Assembly: GCA_023213315.1 (NCBI GenBank)
Contig: JAKCPI010025418.1
Span: 62,001 to 126,000 of the forward strand
Direction of reading: 5' to 3'
DNA from: Euborellia annulipes
Lineage: Eukaryota; Arthropoda; Insecta; Dermaptera; Anisolabididae
Length of the DNA: 64,000 nucleotides
Below, one piece after another: positions 57,586 to 64,000 of the stretch. Position 1 is the stretch's first letter. Each line of letters begins with the position of its first letter. The notes under the pieces were generated by a model that worked only from the letters and a program-made list of their open reading frames with translations, did no database searches and was not told the origin of the DNA. Position numbers and translations under genes: made by a program.

Positions 57586-59739
57586 CTTTTTTATTTCAAC
57601 ACACCTTATATAAAGATGAGTTAGATGGTTAGATGAGATAGATGAGTTTATCGAGAATTTCATAAAATCTATAATGTTTTATCCTCGAATAATTTTTTTT
57701 TATTTATTTATTTATAAACAAAATGTGATCAAATCTTTATTAAAAGAATTTGATTTGAGTATATCGCCATGCTAAAGAGAGAGAAAATAAAAATGAGGTT
57801 GCACGTAGGTGGATCTATACGATCCAATTTCAAATGCCTAAATAAACAAGTTTTTGGTATTTGTTTACTGAATAATATTCCTCATCAACTAAAAGCAGCA
57901 AAAGGGGTGAGGAAGTTAGGGGAGGAGGGCGGGAGGGGAGCGTTGAAACAGAAAGAGAGACAGACACAAAGTGGGTTTCGTTTCTATCCAAGGATGAGTT
58001 GGTTTCTTTTCTGCTGTTGACACACAACCCAAACCCCCTCGCACATGGCACATTCTCAAGAAGTATGTAAATATTGACGGCATTCGTGGTTCCGGCATAA
58101 GAAAATGGCTCAAGCACCCTTTCCACCTACTACTCTCCTTCTCTCCTCCTTTGGCAAAGAGGCCAACGGATATGACGTCAACTTATTGGCCATTTGCTTT
58201 ATTTTCTTTAACCGGTTCATTTATAAGTTTCCAGAAAGATATATATATATATACGTATATATACTCGTTAAAGTAACAAGCCAGGTATATTATGTTAAAA
58301 GGAAGCAAATTATTCCAAGAGGGATTGGCAACGAAGAAAGTTAGTCCCTTGAGTAGAAAACTAACCAGAGACTGGATTAAAAGATTTGTTTCCGAAGTGG
58401 AAACGCCTGGTTGCTTTTAACATAAATAAAATGAAAACTTTTCTCCGCTGTTTAAATTAAAAGATAGTTGTGATCACACAAAAAAAAAAAATGAAAATTC
58501 GAAATATGTTTAAATAAACATAGGGAAAAAGGTTTGGAGAAATAAAAGCAGCTTTCAAGAAGTGAATACAATGTTCCTTTTCTCTTTTTTCGCCTTCCAT
58601 ATATACCCCAAACTCACAAGTTTATATTATGTTTTTGTTTTATGGAGTAAAATCAACAACTGTCTATTCAGAATATACATATTTCATAACAACATTTATA
58701 ATTCAATTTGAGCTGATATTTCCGATACAATTTCCTTAAATGTCCGACAACAATAATAAAATAAATATTCGTGTATGTGGTTTTGGTGGAATAAATTTTC
58801 TCTTTTCCTTTTTTATAATCTCCTTCTTCACTATTTTTTTATTAATAAAGGAAATATGAAAAAAAGGACAAGTAAATTTGCCAAAAGATTCCTTCATCAC
58901 GGAACATCACGTTTTTTTCTGTCTATTAGTCCCCCCCCAATTCAATTAAAAAGGCCAATAATTAAAACTTCCTCTATTCAACTCTTTATTTTAATTTTTT
59001 TTTTTTATTATTTTTAAGCCTTCACCTTCCGTCAGCCAGCCATGATTTTTCTAGCTCTTTACCTCTTTAAAAATCTGCTCGGCCATCTATTTCTCCAATT
59101 AAATGATGAAAAAATTCATAATAATAATATGAGATCGATATCAGTCATTTCAAATTGATATCGACATAGGCGTTTTTTCAATGAATAAATTACCAACGCT
59201 CATTCATATTAATTTAGTAGAATTTTGATAGAAAATAAAATTATTTTCTACCTTATGATAATAATAATAATAAATTCTACAAGTTTTTAACATTGTTCAA
59301 ATTGTAAAATTAGAAATGAGAAATGAAATGTCAATGGGAAATGTTAAGAAACTTTTCCAAGAAAGCAATTATGCCAAGTAAGAAGTAGAGGGGGGGGGAG
59401 AGGGCAGGTGGTAGGGATGGTAAAGAAAAAAAAATGAAAGAGAACAAATGACCGAATAAAATGACTTTTTGGCACCAGACCAGAAGTCTGGGTTTATATG
59501 AATGGAGAAATTTTTGCAGATCTGCAATCAACTTATACACACACACTCTCATGATAGACACATTAAAATTCTCTTCGAATTTCTCATTTTATATTTTTCA
59601 CAGAAAAAAAAGGTTAAGTATTTCCAAGAATTTTAAATAATACTTTTAGACTTTGAATTGTATATTTGTAAGGTTGTAATATTTGGCGTACCAACCTCAT
59701 ATAAAACACGAATGTTATTTAACACCAGTACATTAATAT
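57586..59739. other. AT-rich region, with one possible start region near 58105
   Basis: At 58090-58200 GCATAAGAAAATGGCTCAAG offers an ATG in a favourable context (AAAATGG) opening MAQAPFPPTTLLLSSFGKEA, and a consensus CRE TGACGTCA lies at about 58173. No splice sites or homology support a gene. The rest is AT-rich with G-runs near 59391 and no recognised element. Confidence 0.35.
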
Positions 59740-60108
59740 AATTAAATATTTATTAATTCATATACCCGAAAAAGTAAGGGTGTGCCGGGAGTCGAACCAC
59801 GGATCCACCAATTTGTGCTCAGTGTGCCCTTACCACTAGACCACAGCACGGCAGTCGTGTACCATATGAATTCACTTGGAAAGCAATTTTAGTTATCGGG
59901 ACGGAGACATTTGTTGATTTGATGACATTTGGGTCCATTTCTCCGGATAACTAAAATTGCGTTCCAAGTGAATTCATATACCCGAATGCCGTGCTGTTAT
60001 CCGGAGGTGGTAAGGGCACACAGAGTACAAATTGGAGGATCCGTGGTTCTACTCCCGACGGCACACCCTCACTCTCCTCGTGTATATGAATTAATAAATA
60101 TTTAATTA
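59740..60108. mobile_element. Inverted-repeat element carrying two tRNA-like sequences
   Basis: Outer arms AATTAAATATTTATTAATTC and GAATTAATAAATATTTAATT, inner arms GTGAATTCATATACCCGAA-type and TTTTAGTTATC, centre near 59920. Each arm contains a tRNA-like unit: 59778-59852 on the minus strand with TGGTCTAGTGG (A box) and GGTTCGACTCC (B box), and 59988-60069 on the plus strand with a damaged A box. This looks like a tRNA-derived retroposon pair or tRNA captured in a foldback. Confidence 0.75.
59778..59852 (-). pseudogene. tRNA-like sequence with A and B boxes
   Basis: Reverse strand reads GCCGTGCTGTGGTCTAGTGG, TAAGGGCACACTGAGCACAA, ATTGGTGGATCCGTGGTTCG, ACTCCCGGCACACCC. The A and B boxes and a T-arm (CCGTGGTTCGACTCCCGG-like) are good. 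The acceptor ends do not pair well and the anticodon region is irregular, so a functional tRNA is unlikely. Confidence 0.5.
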
Positions 60109-62135
60109 TCTAAATCCCCCTCGCGGCTTGAAATTTTCGTTTCTCCTACGCTAAAAATAAAGAGAAAAATAATATCAAAGTTTGAACTTTGAAAGCATAC
60201 AATGGAAAATTAAGTGTTTTTCGGTGTCTAGTATCAGAATTCCAGTTCGTTAGAACAGAAACTCAAAAAAACTTTTTTTTGTTAACCTGTGTTATAGCTG
60301 GTATTTTAGTATAGGGAGTATTTAGGAGTATGGGATTGTAGGAAAATAATTTTTGATTGATCATCAAAGTAAATATGTTTGTAATTATTTTTGAAAAGTA
60401 TTGTTGCAAATATTCTATAAGAGAGAATTCATTAATAATCCATTAACATCCAACAATAGTTATCTTTCAAGATATTAAGATTTCTTAAATTTCTATCAAT
60501 GCAATCTATCCTAAGAAAGTATCTCAGCTATAAAAACCTTTTTATTTATTCATGTAAATTTTATAAAAATACAGATGGCAAACACTTCAATTAAATTTTC
60601 ATGAAAGGGATCATCAGACTTTGGGGAAAGAAGCTTTCCAGTTACCTACAATAACAAATGACTCCCGGTAGCTAGGCCACCAAACGTGTTCTATTTCAAC
60701 AAATCGTTATTTCCCTTGGGTTGGTCCTCTCTTGTGTTAGGGATCAAGGGTTCCCTATTGTCCCGAGAGATGAAATTTATTATATCTTCTTCAAATTAAT
60801 TTAGAAAAATAAAATGGCCTCGGATGCCGAAAAAGATTAAAATACCTGGGCTGGTGGGAAGTTTTACCATATGTATTAATAAAATATAAACAAGTCTTCT
60901 TAAATTTTTAAACTTAATTTTTTAATCGTTGTCGTTATTTTCTCCGTGTATGAAAATAAGCTTGTTTGGTGATATTTATTTATATTAAAAAAATTCGTCT
61001 TTGAAACGCGTTGTTTAATTAAATTCTAACCTTCCATGTTTATGTTTTAATTTTTAAATTTTAATTAATAGACTATTTAATATCTTATTCCTTTAAAGAG
61101 TAATTTCATCTCTAATTAAAAAAAAAAAAGATATTAAAAATGAAAAGGTAATAATCAAAAATGAAAAATTTAGATGATGAGAGAGAAGAGAGAGAGAGAG
61201 AGAGAGTTGAATTATTTATCTCGTTCTTTCTTTTACTTCGCAATTTCACTCTGATGTTTTCAGACTCAAAGCTGAGGAAATAAATAATGATAACATTTTT
61301 TTTTATAAAACCACATAAACAAGTATTGATTTGAGTAAAAATGTAAATTTAAAATTTTAAATGCGTTTTTTAAAAGACGAAATTCTTAATCCTAATAATA
61401 AATACTTGGAGAAGAGTATTATTTTATGTTCATTAATCTCTGTCAGGGTTTTTCGACTTGGAGTCTGGTAAATTTCAATAGCAATTTCAGTAATGGCTCA
61501 TTAATAAATCCAGCGATATTTCATTGACCAAACAAATTTTTTTTTTTTTTCTAAAATATCTCTCATTTAAACTACGATTTCCTCTACTCGACTTTAGTTA
61601 TTTTTTGATAAATCTTTTTTTTTTTTTAGACATTGAAGTCAATTTAAACTTATAAAATAAACAAATGAATTTCGTTATATAATTACTTAAAAAAATTTAT
61701 ATGTAAATTTGATAAAAAAAGTTTGTATTAAATACAACGTTCTTCAGATTAATATCACAGTCTCATTTTTGTATTTACACTCAAAATCCCTAATTAAACG
61801 AAAATATTTTTTCCTTTTTAATAATAAGAACTTTGAAACCTCCTATTCCAAAAAATTTGATAAAACATCCCTAAGGGAGGCGAGATTAAATCAAACAATT
61901 AGCTAATCCAATCCTAATTCCGACACAACTCATTTCAAATTCTCCTAATCTACAGATTATGTAATCCCAAATGCATTTCTATGTGATTATTACATTAATT
62001 TTTTTTAATATTAAAAATTTTTAATGGAAACTTTTGTGGTTCATATGTAGTAAAGAATTTCAATAAAGTGAGGATTCTCTTAATAGTGGTGGGGACTGTT
62101 GAAAAACAATGCAAGTCTTTCATAAATCAATTAAT
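60109..62135. other. AT-rich region with retroposon fragment
   Basis: A retroposon fragment at about 60615-60842 includes GGGATCAAGGGTTCCCTATT and the GGCCTCGGATGCCGAAAAAG tail shared with 171-316. An AG microsatellite is at 61181-61205. No exon recognised. Confidence 0.55.
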
Positions 62136-62392
62136 TGTCCTGAGTAAAAATGATTAAAAATGATCGAGGGATACACACGCCTGCAGCAGGTCTGCATAGT
62201 GAACCTTAAGCGACACACAGGGATACACACGCCCGCACCAGGGACACACAGTAGATCGAAAGTGGCCAGAAGAAAAATGTGTGTCCCTGGTGCGGGTGTG
62301 TGTATCTCTGTGTGTCCCTAAAGGTTCATTATGCACACCTGCTGCGGGCGTGTGTAACCCTCGATCATTTTTTATCATTTTTACTCGGGATG
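62136..62392. repeat. Palindromic GCCCGCAGCAGG family, copy 3
   Basis: Most complete copy: CTGAGTAAAAATGATTAAAA at the left and TTTTTATCATTTTTACTCGG at the right, with GGGATACACACGCCTGCAGC and GCTGCGGGCGTGTGTAACCC arms. Loop at AGTAGATCGAAAGTGGCCAG. Confidence 0.92.
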
Positions 62393-63834
62393 ACAAAGAA
62401 GTTATTCTCTAAAATTAGTTGACATAACTATAAGACTACGAAGAGTGGGAGATTCATCAAAATAATGAAAATATAATCGAAAAAGTTGAGAAACAAATAA
62501 ATAAACTAACAACTGCAAAAAACCTGACAATTTTTTTTCCAATTAAAATTTTGAATAAAAGTTGGATATTATTACAAAGTTCCTGGTTGACCGAGCTGGA
62601 GCTCGGTATAAAATTGGAAAAATCTAAAAAAAGTACATCAGAAAAGTACTCGTACTCGGGGTTTCACAAAACGAGATCAAATGTAGTTTGTGTTAGGCCG
62701 CAAATAATTGTTAGGAAATATTTAAAATTTGAAAGATATCATTAAAGGAAATTTCGAGAAAATTGAAAAAAAAAACTAAAAACACATCAGTAAAGTATTA
62801 GTACTTTTCCCAAAGACGAGATCTAGCGCAAGTTTATATTGGTACCGGAACTAGTATATATTTAAAATTTGAAAAAAATCGTTAGAACCGTTTTCGAGAA
62901 CTGATGTGTTTACAAACAAACGTACATTGCTCGCTTAATAAAATAAGATAAGATTATTAAAAAAATTTTCTGCTGAGTGTAAATTTTTTATTTTTCTTTT
63001 TTGAAAATATCTTATTATAAACAAAGATGATTAAAAAAATACTAAATTAAAATGAAAAACTAATCAATAATCTCATTTTAATTTAAATTCAATAAGAACT
63101 TCTCTGTCATCCATCATTGTTAATTATATCCTAAACCGATTAAATTATTCAACATTCTACTTCCAACATTAGTCATTTTGCATCAAGTCGAAACATGATT
63201 AAATCTGGATCCAAGGGCTTTTGGACACAAGTTTGCTTTTGAATCTTTATTGAAAAAATAAAATAAAATAGGCATGCATATTATGGGTATAATAAATATT
63301 CAAAGTCCAATAATCGGCTTTCTTGTGATATTAAATGTATGAGAATATGAATATTTTTCATTTTGATTTCAATATTTTTTCCTTTTGGCATAAATACATT
63401 TTCTTAGTCTTGTTCTGAAGACAAATAGATAATTTAATAATAAAACTTTTGATAATGGCCAGGTAATTTTATTTCTTACTTAGCTAGTTATTCCTAAAAA
63501 TTTAACTTTTATAAATTATTTTGCATAGTTTGAATTTTTTTTTTTTTTGATGTGACAAATGTCTTTGTTGTTGTTAAAGTATCACAAAGAACAACTTTTC
63601 ACCATCTGTCATTTAGATCTGTCAACTCGTCTAAACTTATTTGTACTAACTATTAATTAATTTAATAATATTTTGATTTGTCTTCTTTAATCTGACAAAT
63701 CTATCCTACTTTGGAAAGTTTAATTTGAATTTTCCCGAAATTTCACTATTTATAATAAATAAAATCCGCCGACCCTGCACCGCGGGATTAAGGCGAAGAA
63801 AGAAGAAGAAAAAATATTCCAAAATGCCTATTAT
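62393..63834. other. AT-rich region with repeat fragments
   Basis: 62615-62960 has ACATCAGAAAAGTACTCGTAC and CATCAGTAAAGTATTAGTAC words distantly like the hairpin family. A reverse SINE head fragment (CCGCCGACCCTGCACCGCGG) is at 63765-63812. No exon. Confidence 0.5.
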
Positions 63835-64000
63835 TAACCAGATCGAGGGAAACACACGTCCGCAGCAGGTCTGCATAGTGAACCTTGAGGGACACACAGG
63901 GATATACACGTCCACACCAGGGACACTCAGGGATACATACGCCCGCACCAGGGACATACACAGTAGATTGAAAGTGACCAGAAGAAAAATGTGTTTCCCT
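63835..64000. repeat. Palindromic GCCCGCAGCAGG family, copy 4 (cut by window end)
   Basis: CCAGATCGAGGGAAACACAC, CGCAGCAGGTCTGCATAGTG and CACACCAGGGACACTCAGGG match the left arm. The right arm begins at the very end of the window. Confidence 0.88.

Overview
The window reads as non-coding-dominated DNA from an animal nuclear genome, most likely an arthropod and probably an insect. It is strongly AT-rich. Coding sequence occurs only as short exons of 190-340 bp with canonical or near-canonical splice sites, separated by introns of about 1-6 kb. These introns are packed with non-autonomous transposons. I see no bacterial-type operon, rRNA or CRISPR. A hemipteran such as a planthopper is a guess from the repeat style only.

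One gene can be followed on the + strand. At least eight exons (about 12251-12449, 14284-14554, 17574-17875, 20591-20926, 22530-22787, 28752-29044, 30916-31166, 36965-37153) join with matching splice phases into one reading frame of about 700 residues. No start or stop codon is in view, so both gene ends probably lie outside. The protein is disordered and low in complexity. It carries more than twenty Arg-Arg-x-Ser/Thr motifs (RRDS, RRES, RRGS, RRQS), an Ala/Pro/Thr-rich middle and an eight-histidine run. The style recalls the long disordered regions of insect presynaptic scaffolds (Rim/Unc-13 type), but no catalytic or zinc-finger domain is visible and I do not assign a name. GC-richer islands at 24255-24491 and 45942-46373 may be alternative promoters or first exons.

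Layout: 1-1040 retroposon debris; 1040-5270 a giant foldback element with 119-bp repeat arrays; 5.5-12.2 kb transposon-rich DNA with one possible small exon (6173-6244) and a composite inverted-repeat element (8169-9120); 12.2-37.2 kb the RRxS gene with repeat-filled introns; 37.2-64 kb probably one or more further long introns with many transposon copies and two possible promoter-like islands (54.64-54.91 and 58.09-58.2 kb).

The repeats fall into recognisable groups: hAT-type MITEs with exact 8-bp target duplications; a SINE with a (CTT)n/(GAA)n end and long target duplications; Penelope-like inverted repeats carrying hammerhead ribozyme motifs; a 250-bp palindromic family built on GCCCGCAGCAGG; a dispersed family with a strong terminal hairpin; mariner transposase remnants; and a tRNA-like inverted pair. 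The best candidates for new biology are the RRxS-array protein, the paired hammerhead ribozymes, the 119-bp foldback, and inverted intronic repeats that bracket two exons of the gene.
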